Of a stretch of DNA of 64,000 bases, positions 49,827 through 56,529 are shown piece after piece (position 1 is the stretch's first letter; each line of letters opens with the position of its first letter). Position numbers and translations under genes: made by a program. The DNA is taken from positions 496,001 through 560,000 of the forward strand of contig NZ_FTMG01000002.1 of NCBI RefSeq assembly GCF_900155965.1, read 5' to 3'. Source of the DNA: Mucilaginibacter lappiensis. Lineage in GTDB: Bacteria; Bacteroidota; Bacteroidia; Sphingobacteriales; Sphingobacteriaceae. Below the pieces are notes generated by a model. The model ran no database searches, was not told where the DNA came from, and was given only the letters and a program-made list of their open reading frames with translations.

Positions 49827-50789
49827 ATGAGTACAGTAAATATCCCGAGGCTTGATCTGAACAATTATATTAACGGTAGCGCGGCCGACCGTCAGCAGTT
49901 TTCAGACGATATAGGCAAAGCATTTAATGAAACCGGTTTTGTTACCATTACCAACCATGGCCTGAGCAAACAACTGATAGATGAGCTTTACGAACAGGTG
50001 AAAGCACTTTTTACGCAGCCGGATGCTATTAAACAAAAATATGAAATCCCCGGACTTGCCGGTCAGCGCGGTTATACCGGTAAAGGCAAAGAAACTGCCA
50101 AAGGTTTTAAAACACCCGATCTGAAAGAATTTTGGCAGATAGGCCAAACCGTTACCGATGGCTCGCCCATTAAAGAGCAATACCCGGATAATGTGGTTGT
50201 TGACGAACTCCCTGCTTTTAATACCACCACCCGCGAAGTTTATAAAAAACTGGAATCGGCAGGTATACACTTGTTGAGAGCCATTGCGGTTTATTTAAAT
50301 TTAGAGGAAACTTATTTTGATAATAAAGTGCATAATGGCAACTCGATACTACGCACCTTGCATTACTTCCCTATCCTTGATCCGGATTCTGTTCCGGCAG
50401 ATGCGGTAAGGGCAGGCGCACATGAGGATATTAACCTGATTACCCTGTTGATTGGCGCCAGTGCCGACGGGCTGGAACTGCTTACCCGCGAAGGTACCTG
50501 GTTCCCGGTTAAGGCTCATGGCGAAGATTTGGTGGTTAACGTAGGCGATATGCTGCAACGCTTAACCAATAACAAGCTTAAATCAACCACGCACCGGGTA
50601 GTGAACCCACCGCGCGAGCTCATGAAAAACTCCAGGTTCTCGGTTCCATTTTTCCTGCACCCGGTATCAGACATGGATCTCACCAGCCTGGAAACCTGTA
50701 TCAATGCAGAACATCCCAAGCTATACCCCGACATTACCGCCGGCGAATACCTGGATGAGCGGTTAAGAGAGATTGGCTTAAAAATGTAA
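49827..50789 (+). CDS. 2-oxoglutarate/Fe(II) oxygenase of the isopenicillin N synthase type
   Basis: The 320-residue protein has the DIOX_N domain (IPRLDLNNYINGSAADRQQFSDDIGKAFNETGFVTITNHG) and a 2OG-Fe(II) core with iron ligands His199-Asp201 (GAHEDI) and His256 (STTHRVV), and RFSVPFF (Arg270 and Ser272), the 2OG carboxylate-binding R-x-S motif. PPARG-type residues of penicillin formation are not discernible, so a small-molecule hydroxylase is likelier. Its stop codon is part of the following terminator stem. Confidence 0.92.
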   Translation: MSTVNIPRLDLNNYINGSAADRQQFSDDIGKAFNETGFVTITNHGLSKQLIDELYEQVKALFTQPDAIKQKYEIPGLAGQRGYTGKGKETAKGFKTPDLKEFWQIGQTVTDGSPIKEQYPDNVVVDELPAFNTTTREVYKKLESAGIHLLRAIAVYLNLEETYFDNKVHNGNSILRTLHYFPILDPDSVPADAVRAGAHEDINLITLLIGASADGLELLTREGTWFPVKAHGEDLVVNVGDMLQRLTNNKLKSTTHRVVNPPRELMKNSRFSVPFFLHPVSDMDLTSLETCINAEHPKLYPDITAGEYLDERLREIGLKM

Positions 50790-50832
50790 TTATAAAGAAA
50801 GCCCCCGGTTTACCGGGGGCCTTCTTTATAAT
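50789..50832 (+). terminator. Terminator overlapping the oxygenase stop codon
   Basis: An 11-bp outer stem (50789-50799 with 50822-50832) and an 8-bp G/C-rich inner stem (50801-50808 with 50813-50820) are separated by one mismatch. Loop is 4 nt. The last A of the TAA lies in the stem. Confidence 0.8.
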
Positions 50833-50844
50833 ATTTGCTTCTTT

Positions 50845-50896
50845 AGCATAGTAGTCCGAAGTCGGAGACATTCGGACAGCGCTGAACTCTTCGGAC
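50845..50896. repeat. Intergenic repeat of the GTCCGAAGTCGGAGAC family (copy 1)
   Basis: This 52-bp segment is near-identical to 52101-52151, both ending GCTGAACTCTTCGGAC. A more distant partial copy is at 15381-15406. Downstream (50923-50958) GCTACC and GGTAGC form another hairpin. Confidence 0.6.
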
Positions 50897-50962
50897 AACT
50901 GGGTATGCTATTAAATATTCTCTCCCGCTACCACAGGCGCGACGCTTGCGGTAGCGGAGTAT

Positions 50963-51412
50963 TTATTTTAGTTTGACGTTGATTGCTGACAGCCCCTTTA
51001 GCCCCTGCTCGGTTTCAAATGTAACCAGGTTGTTTTCCTTTAGGGGCCCTGTCAGGGCGTTAATATGCACAAAAATACTTTCCTCAGTTTGCAGATCACG
51101 GATAAAGCCATAGCCCTTTGCTTCATTAAAAAAACTAACTACGCCGTTCCGTACGGTGTCATGTGGCAGGTCTTGCCGTTTGGCAATACCGATTTGAATG
51201 TCTTCTGAATTGACCTTTATTTTCCGTGAAGGGTCGGGCGGCGTGGACGTGATATTTCCATGCTCATCAATATAAGCCATCATATCTTCCAGGCTCTTAC
51301 CCGTACCGGCATTTGCCTTCCTCTCCTCAGCCTTTTCTTTTTTGTCTTTAGCCTTCTTAAGGCGGGCCTTTTCTTTTTCCTTTTTACCGAATGTTTCTGT
51401 CGATCTTCCCAA
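50963..51412 (-). CDS. Cold-shock domain protein with N-terminal basic extension
   Basis: The 149-residue protein has a Lys/Glu-rich, likely helical extension (MGRSTETFGKKEKEKARLKKAKDKKEKAEERKANAG) and a linker, then a C-terminal cold-shock domain (about 86-149: NGVVSFFNEAKGYGFIRDLQTEESIFVHINAL, with RNP1-like KGYGFI and RNP2-like IFVHI). It probably binds RNA or single-stranded DNA. The extension distinguishes it from the stand-alone CspA-like gene 5 bp upstream, with which it forms an operon. Confidence 0.88.
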   Translation of the reverse strand: MGRSTETFGKKEKEKARLKKAKDKKEKAEERKANAGTGKSLEDMMAYIDEHGNITSTPPDPSRKIKVNSEDIQIGIAKRQDLPHDTVRNGVVSFFNEAKGYGFIRDLQTEESIFVHINALTGPLKENNLVTFETEQGLKGLSAINVKLK

Positions 51413-51417
51413 TTCCC

Positions 51418-51609
51418 TTAAACTAATTTAACATTAACTGCACCGGGTCCTTTTTTGCCTTCTTCCACATCGAAAGTAACCTCGTCACCTTCGCGGATCT
51501 GGCCGCTTAAAGCGGTAACGTGCACAAACAAGTCTTTTGCACCATTGCTGGGCGTAATAAAGCCGAAGCCTTTTGATTCATTAAAAAATTTTACCGTTCC
51601 TGTTGCCAT
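51418..51609 (-). CDS. Cold-shock protein, CspA-like
   Basis: A 63-residue stand-alone cold-shock protein: [34 protein letters not shown] with RNP1 KGFGFI and RNP2 LFVHV, ending [10 protein letters not shown]. Such proteins bind single-stranded nucleic acid and melt RNA structure. It is preceded by a 220-bp upstream region and followed after 5 bp by the larger cold-shock protein. Confidence 0.95.
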   Translation of the reverse strand: MATGTVKFFNESKGFGFITPSNGAKDLFVHVTALSGQIREGDEVTFDVEEGKKGPGAVNVKLV

Positions 51610-51753
51610 GATATTGTTTTGAATAAGGTGGCAAGGTACGATTTATTATCCATGTGTACATATTGGTACTCAACAAGACTAAAACCGGAGTTATTCCAAG
51701 TCGTATCATGGCTTGCCAATGCGTAGGCACTTGTAAAAACAAAAGAAATTAGA

Positions 51754-51830
51754 TTAAATATTTTGAAATATAATATAGCTTTAGTTAAATTTAAACTAAT
51801 AAATAACAAATTATAAACCAAACTAGAGAG
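51754..51830 (+). promoter_or_regulatory. Conserved leader of the cysteine-rich peptide cassettes
   Basis: The 77 bases before the ATG at 51831 match, nearly base for base, the minus-strand bases before 42367 (42368-42440), starting TTAAATATTTTGAAATATAA and ending just before the ATG with AAACCAAACTAGAGAG. Conservation of non-coding sequence points to promoter or 5' leader control shared by both genes. A clear TAnnTTTG box is not seen. Confidence 0.6.
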
Positions 51831-52013
51831 ATGAAAAAATTAATTGAAAAAGTTGCTGCCTTTCAGGAAGGAAAAGCGCTTACAAGAGAGCAAATGAAAA
51901 CCGTTACAGGTGGTGGTATCGGTCCCATTCCTATATGTTTTAGATGCTGCCCGGATGATCCATGTTCTAATTTTCGCCATGTATGTCCGGAAATATCTTG
52001 TGGAGAAATGTAG
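51831..52013 (+). CDS. Double-glycine-leader cysteine-rich peptide precursor (copy B), 60 aa
   Basis: The precursor has the leader MKKLIEKVAAFQEGKALTRE then QMKTVTGG, and a core with Cys36, 39, 40, 45, 52 and 57. The spacing C-x2-C-C-x4-C-x6-C-x4-C is the same as in copy A (42194-42367), although the residues between differ, and the core starts with a 3-residue longer Gly/Pro-rich segment. The ATG is preceded by AGAGAG. Cleavage after the GG by a peptidase-containing ABC exporter is expected. It lies 0.6 kb before a MACPF lipoprotein and near a 2OG oxygenase; no link is proven. Confidence 0.85.
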   Translation: MKKLIEKVAAFQEGKALTREQMKTVTGGGIGPIPICFRCCPDDPCSNFRHVCPEISCGEM

Positions 52014-52053
52014 GTAGATAGCAGGGCAACAGTATCCCTGTAACTTCCACTTT

Positions 52054-52083
52054 AAGCCCGATAGCAATATCGGGCTTTTTTTA
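52054..52083 (+). terminator. Terminator of the cysteine-rich peptide cassette B
   Basis: AAGCCCGATA (52054-52063), loop GCAA, TATCGGGCTT (52068-52077) and a T-run. Its sequence equals that of the terminator of cassette A. Confidence 0.87.
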
Positions 52084-52100
52084 TAGTTTTCTACTTATTT

Positions 52101-52151
52101 AGTATAGCAGTCCAAAGTCGGAGACTTCGGGCTGCGCTGAACTCTTCGGAC
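52101..52151. repeat. Intergenic repeat of the GTCCGAAGTCGGAGAC family (copy 2)
   Basis: A 51-bp copy of the element at 50845-50896, in the same orientation, directly after the terminator of peptide cassette B. Both cassette B and the two cold-shock genes are thus bracketed by direct repeats 1.2 kb apart. Confidence 0.6.
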
Positions 52152-52291
52152 GGAAGAATGGAATATATCTTCGGAACGCCTGATATTGAATATGTGTAGT
52201 GTTATTTTTAAATAATATTATATATAAAACAACTAAAGTCTTATTATTGCAATGAAACTAAATATTTTGGCCTTAAACCACATCACATAAT

Positions 52292-52456
52292 ATGTTTTCT
52301 ACATTAACGAAAAGCCAAGCCGAGCTTAGAGCCGATACGCCAGGCTATTTCGTATTTTCTGAAATTCCTCACGATAATTTTAATTTCTACGCCAAAGGCT
52401 CTCCGTATTCTTATAAACAAAATAAGAATACCCTGTCCTTCAACAGGGAGATATAA
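52292..52456 (+). CDS. Possible small protein, 54 aa
   Basis: An ATG at 52292 opens 54 codons beginning MFSTLTKSQAELRADTPGYF and continuing VFSEIPHDNFNFYAKGSPYSYK. Composition (many aromatic and polar residues) looks more like protein than random AT-rich sequence. There is no Shine-Dalgarno site and no similarity that I recognise; it could be a fragment of a decayed gene. It lies in the 576-bp gap before the MACPF gene. Confidence 0.3.
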   Translation: MFSTLTKSQAELRADTPGYFVFSEIPHDNFNFYAKGSPYSYKQNKNTLSFNREI

Positions 52457-52589
52457 AAACGCACTATTAGGAAGTGGTGTACGCACAAATCAAGATACCT
52501 GATAATGGTTTGGGAAATAAATAATCCGGTAGAAACAAATACACAAAAAATTATAAAATCAAAATAGCTAAAAAACGTCAAAAATCACT

Positions 52590-54242
52590 ATGAAAAAAAT
52601 CTTCCTTATCACTGCTTTATGTACAACATTATTTGCATCATGCAAAAAAAGCGAATTAAACCAGGCAAAATCGGGTGTAGCGGACCAGGATACGATTGTT
52701 CTGTTTAACAGAGCGTCGTCAAAGCCCTTTATGCTGTCTGACAAGTCAATCAGTAAAACGTCCAATAATTTACGAGTTAATGACCTGCCCGGCGTTTTAG
52801 ACTTTCGCTATTATCTTGGACGCGGTTACAGTTTGTCCAGCGGCGAATTTGGCACCGGTGAAGGCGTTAAATTTCCTATTATTGATATAGATAGACTGAT
52901 TGCCGATAACCCGGATTATTTTTTGTCGAAGCATTTAGGTTCGTCAGAAGCTAAACGATTTTCTTTTTCCAGTTTTGATGATTATCAAAAGAAATCCAAT
53001 TACTCCAATACCGTATCAGGTGGTTTTTCACTGAATCTCGGGGTATTTTCGCTTGGAGCGAAGCACAAATTCAGCAATTCATATTCCTCAGATTTAGTCA
53101 ATGATAACAAACGAGTTTGGGGAGAACTAAATGTTATAATTAAAGATGATTCGCATGAGATACTTTTAAGTACAAATACAATAAAAAAGATAAAAGCGAA
53201 CTACATCAGACCTTCATTCCTTGATGAACTGTACAATTCAACTACTACCGACATTTTAAACAATTATGGTGGCCTCGTTGTGGCAGGTTTAGTTACTGGC
53301 GGAAAAGCGAATGCTATATATTCCGGAGTTTATACTTCAACCTCTACAACTGAGGTAACGGATCATTCGATGGATAATTCAATCGATGCATCGTTCACCT
53401 TCAAGGCTACGGGTGATAAACCAAACAACGCTTCAACCGCCGATCTTGCTATTGGTAATAAAAATGGCAGTACGATTGCAAGGTCCAATAACATCAGTGA
53501 TTTCAAAGGGTCAGTAAAAACTTACGGTGGTACTTTTGGTTTCGGCTCGTTCACTACTCCAAAGACTATTGATGACATTGCAATTGATTTAGGTCCCTGG
53601 ACATCTTCATTAAATGATAAAAGCAACCATGTAATGGTTGATGTTACTGAAAACGGGCTCCATCCTATAGGTGACTTCATTTCGCCGGCAAACATCAAGC
53701 AAAATATTTTAAATGCGCTGCAATCTAAGCAAGCCCCGGCAGCACTTCGTGAGCCACGCATTGAAGCAAGATGGACAAGGGTTCAGAATACTTATGGATT
53801 AGTTACCGTTGTTTTGAGAACTCGCTTTGGCGACGATTTGATCATATCCAACACCCGCACTCAGCTTGTATATAACAAATTAGATGACATGTTAGCTTTT
53901 GCCAAACAAGAGGCACAAAAAAAATTGCCGTTTTACAAGGTAAAGGTAGTAGCAACAAGTACCCCTTCACCAAATGATGTTGAGGATAACCCGTACTTAA
54001 ATGTAAATGCTTACTACAGTACCTCAATCGTTAATATTGACGAGGCTAATATGAAGAAATTTTATGATGCAAAAAATAATATGACTTACCTGCTTTCACA
54101 AGCACAAGGTGTCAAATTCGCTTATGCTATACGTTTCGATTATTTGTTAGACACCTATGGTATTAGAGATTGGGTAAATGCTATGGCAACTACTACTGTA
54201 ACAGCAGATGATTTAGATACCTATACTATAGTTGCTTTATAG
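52590..54242 (+). CDS. MACPF-domain lipoprotein
   Basis: The 550-residue protein begins MKKIFLITALCTTLFASC, a type II lipoprotein signal. The MACPF signature Y-G-T-H-x8-x-G-G is represented by YGGLVVAGLVTGG (Tyr226 to Gly238), with the spacing of the family but with Gly and Leu in place of Thr-His. Before it, RVWGELNVIIKDDSHEILLSTNTIKKIKANYIRPSFLDELY fits the family's preceding helices. After it comes a C-terminal beta-rich domain (about 380-550). Pore-forming MACPF lipoproteins of Bacteroidota (for example BSAP of Bacteroides) kill related bacteria by binding a surface receptor. That activity is inferred here, not seen. A strong terminator follows. Confidence 0.75.
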   Translation: MKKIFLITALCTTLFASCKKSELNQAKSGVADQDTIVLFNRASSKPFMLSDKSISKTSNNLRVNDLPGVLDFRYYLGRGYSLSSGEFGTGEGVKFPIIDIDRLIADNPDYFLSKHLGSSEAKRFSFSSFDDYQKKSNYSNTVSGGFSLNLGVFSLGAKHKFSNSYSSDLVNDNKRVWGELNVIIKDDSHEILLSTNTIKKIKANYIRPSFLDELYNSTTTDILNNYGGLVVAGLVTGGKANAIYSGVYTSTSTTEVTDHSMDNSIDASFTFKATGDKPNNASTADLAIGNKNGSTIARSNNISDFKGSVKTYGGTFGFGSFTTPKTIDDIAIDLGPWTSSLNDKSNHVMVDVTENGLHPIGDFISPANIKQNILNALQSKQAPAALREPRIEARWTRVQNTYGLVTVVLRTRFGDDLIISNTRTQLVYNKLDDMLAFAKQEAQKKLPFYKVKVVATSTPSPNDVEDNPYLNVNAYYSTSIVNIDEANMKKFYDAKNNMTYLLSQAQGVKFAYAIRFDYLLDTYGIRDWVNAMATTTVTADDLDTYTIVAL

Positions 54243-54266
54243 TAAACTTTAATAAGAACAAAGTAT

Positions 54267-54298
54267 AACGGCTACCTCGAAAGGGTAGCCGTTTTTTA
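54267..54298 (+). terminator. Terminator of the MACPF gene
   Basis: AACGGCTACC (54267-54276) pairs with GGTAGCCGTT (54284-54293) around a 7-nt loop and is followed by a T-run. It lies 24 bp after the stop codon. Confidence 0.87.
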
Positions 54299-54489
54299 TT
54301 CGGGGCTTTAGCCTAAATAACCTGCTGGCCTGAGGATTCTCAGTCTGAAAGTTTGTAGATAAACCTCCGCTTGTGGTAGTGCGGGAGGTTATTACCTTAT
54401 GTAAGCACACAGAACTTAAATTGAAGCTGAAATAGCTATCTCTAAATTCATCGAAATCTATTACCTTAGAACTTCCTATTCACGCTGAA

Positions 54490-55110
54490 ATGAAGACCTT
54501 AATCATACTGGTAGCTATAGTAGTATTAGCACTTATATTGAAAGCCTGTACCCAAACAGATAAACTAGCTAAGGATTCTACTCGCCCTTCAGATGATAAG
54601 AAGCCAACTAGTATGAAGGAGAATGATAAGCTGATTGTTATAAATAACGTGAACCAGGAAAATGCTAAAAAAGCTTTAACCGCATTCTGTAACATCTATA
54701 ACAAAGATAGCTTCGTAGCCTTGCCAAGGCTTGTTACACTCTCCTCAGATTCTTTTGCTGTTATATTTCCTTATGATACAGACTTCGCTACCTTTTGCTT
54801 TGCAGTCAACTTCCTTAAATATCCTATCGATATCAAGTGGCAATCGCAAGTAACAGCCTGGGTTACCACCAAGGAGGGGGATGATTGGATAACAGATAAA
54901 AGTAAGAACAAAAAGGTAATGCTTTTTCTTGCTGATGATGATAAAGAGTATGACAACGTTTTTATGACTACTCAAGATAACATCGGGTACAAACTTGGGT
55001 TTGCTGCGGGCGAGGAAAAGCAACTTCTTCAAACGCCAAAGAAGCCCTATTCGGCTCCACCTATACAAGCCAAAAGTCTTGATGGTTTGCCGTTTGTAGA
55101 CATTAAATAG
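54490..55110 (+). CDS. Membrane-anchored or lipid-anchored hypothetical protein, 206 aa
   Basis: The N-terminus MKTLIILVAIVVLALILKACTQTDKL is either a lipobox-like signal with Cys20 or a single membrane segment. The remainder (about 45-206) is soluble, with LIVINNVNQENAKKALTAFCNIYNKDSFVALPRLVTLSSDSFAVIFPYDTDF, followed by strands around WQSQVTAWVTTKEGDDW and VMLFLADDDKEYDNVFM. I do not recognise the domain. It is convergent with the HTH gene and has no clear operon partner, but lies just after the MACPF gene, as an immunity gene might; this is speculation. Confidence 0.6.
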   Translation: MKTLIILVAIVVLALILKACTQTDKLAKDSTRPSDDKKPTSMKENDKLIVINNVNQENAKKALTAFCNIYNKDSFVALPRLVTLSSDSFAVIFPYDTDFATFCFAVNFLKYPIDIKWQSQVTAWVTTKEGDDWITDKSKNKKVMLFLADDDKEYDNVFMTTQDNIGYKLGFAAGEEKQLLQTPKKPYSAPPIQAKSLDGLPFVDIK

Positions 55111-55163
55111 AAAGATTTGATGGGTGTAAACTTCACGCTTTCAAAATGATAAGAGTGGGATGG

Positions 55164-55829
55164 CTATTCAATCATTTTCCCTTCGGGTAAAGCTTTCGCC
55201 ACGATATGCTCTATCTGCTTGAGCTGGTCGGCGCTCAGGCGCTTTAAATTTTCCTGGCTTAGGATGGTATTGTTAATTTGGATATGGTTGTTTTGGCTTT
55301 TAACAACCGTATTATTTTGCTGTTTACCGGTAGCGCCAACGGTTTCCAGATAAAGCCTGGCAGCCCTGATATCGCCCTTAGTTGCAGACTGGAATACTTT
55401 GGCCATGAGCATGGGGGCCATTATTTTAAACTGCTCTATTTGCTCGGCATGCCCGGGATGGGTTTGATATTCTTTTAAATGTTTGCTGATGGTTTGCCGG
55501 CTCAAACCGGTTTCTTCGGCCAGGTGGTTTTTAGTGGGCATGCTGCCATGCTGTTCGGTCAGCCTTGCAATAGCATCGGTGATGGCCTGATGGTTATATT
55601 CCCAAATCTGCTGTTTATTGCTTTCCGGCATAATCGGTTCTATCTTGTTCAAAAAATCATCTCTTTCCGTATCCTTTAAATTTTGCAGCATTTGCGTACA
55701 AACCGATCCTAAATATTGCCGTTCGCCGGTATCCAGGTTATCCAGATCGTTTACCGTAATTTTTTCCAAAGCCATCAGAGCGGTGATTTTTTTCTCACTA
55801 TGTGTTAAAGTTAATTCCTGTGTTTTCAT
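55164..55829 (-). CDS. Helix-turn-helix protein, resembling phage terminase small subunits
   Basis: The 221-residue product has an N-terminal helical region, then an HTH at about 95-130 (HGSMPTKNHLAEETGLSRQTISKHLKEYQ). The next segment, FKIMAPMLMAKVFQSATKGDIRAARLYLETVG, is of the type seen in phage terminase small subunits and related HTH proteins. The C-terminus (LKRLSADQLKQIEHIVAKALPEGKM) is helical. No phage gene is nearby, so this may be a domesticated or free-standing DNA-binding protein. The palindromic element at 55922-56037 begins 93 bp upstream of its start and may be its regulatory region. Confidence 0.65.
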   Translation of the reverse strand: MKTQELTLTHSEKKITALMALEKITVNDLDNLDTGERQYLGSVCTQMLQNLKDTERDDFLNKIEPIMPESNKQQIWEYNHQAITDAIARLTEQHGSMPTKNHLAEETGLSRQTISKHLKEYQTHPGHAEQIEQFKIMAPMLMAKVFQSATKGDIRAARLYLETVGATGKQQNNTVVKSQNNHIQINNTILSQENLKRLSADQLKQIEHIVAKALPEGKMIE

Positions 55830-55921
55830 TTTGCATTACTTTTTTTATTTATATAAATATAAGCAATTTAATTTATAAATGCTAAAAATATTAGTAATTT
55901 AATTATGCTAAGAGGCTCATG

Positions 55922-56037
55922 AAAGTGGGTTTACACTATTTGGGGTATTTTGCCCTTGAAGTGTATTTAATTAGTTGATTGTCAATAAATTATAAAAATG
56001 TAAACCATAAAAAGTGTAAACCATGTAAACCCACTTT
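55922..56037. repeat. 116-bp palindromic non-coding element (copy 2)
   Basis: AAAGTGGGTTTACA (55922-55935) and TGTAAACCCACTTT (56024-56037) are the perfect 14-bp inverted ends. The right end (31 bp, 56008-56038) is identical with the corresponding part of the element at 15215-15342, while the middle differs. It carries two extra TGTAAACC words (55999, 56015). It contains no ORF. Confidence 0.75.
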
Positions 56038-56529
56038 TATAACAAAATAGCATGCCTGCTCAAAAAATTAACATAGGCTTCATGACCGGGTCGGAATAGA
56101 AATAACCGGAAGTGGCTCATTTTAAGCATAAAAGCTAAGCCCTGATATGCCGAAATTCAAGGTGTAAGTTATAAGCAGAGCTGACTGGTATTTAGGGTAT
56201 CAGGAAACCTTAATACATCCTTAACCTTTAGACAACGTGCGGGCTGTTATTTTAGCGACGGAAAAAAATATACCGGGCTTTACACTATAAATTAACAAAA
56301 GGCGCTCATGCCGCAACTGTTTCTCTTCTACAAAGCTATCAGTAGCCCCTATAAAAAGAATTTTTCCAATTAGTTCAAAAAATTATTATGAAAAACTTAC
56401 CCAGGGAGGATAAAATTTGAAGATATAAGCCGCATCCGGAGGCAAAAAGAGCGGGCTGTTCCACCAACCCACTCCATTTAAGCCATCAATAATTCACGAT
56501 TATGCAAAACGACAAACCATTAAAAAGCT
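56038..56529. other. Intergenic leader of the SusC-SusD operon
   Basis: I see no gene in this 490-bp stretch. GCTTTACACTATAAATT (56278-56294) might be part of a promoter but does not fit TAnnTTTG well. Short purine-rich stretches near 56432-56456 are of unknown meaning. Confidence 0.3.

Noticed and set aside
51591..51821. 76-codon minus-strand ORF upstream of the cold-shock gene
   Set aside because: It overlaps the CspA-like start and extends through the conserved leader of peptide cassette B.
52304..52486. 60-codon minus-strand ORF before the MACPF gene
   Set aside because: Overlaps the more protein-like plus-strand small ORF and has no ribosome binding site or homologue that I recognise.
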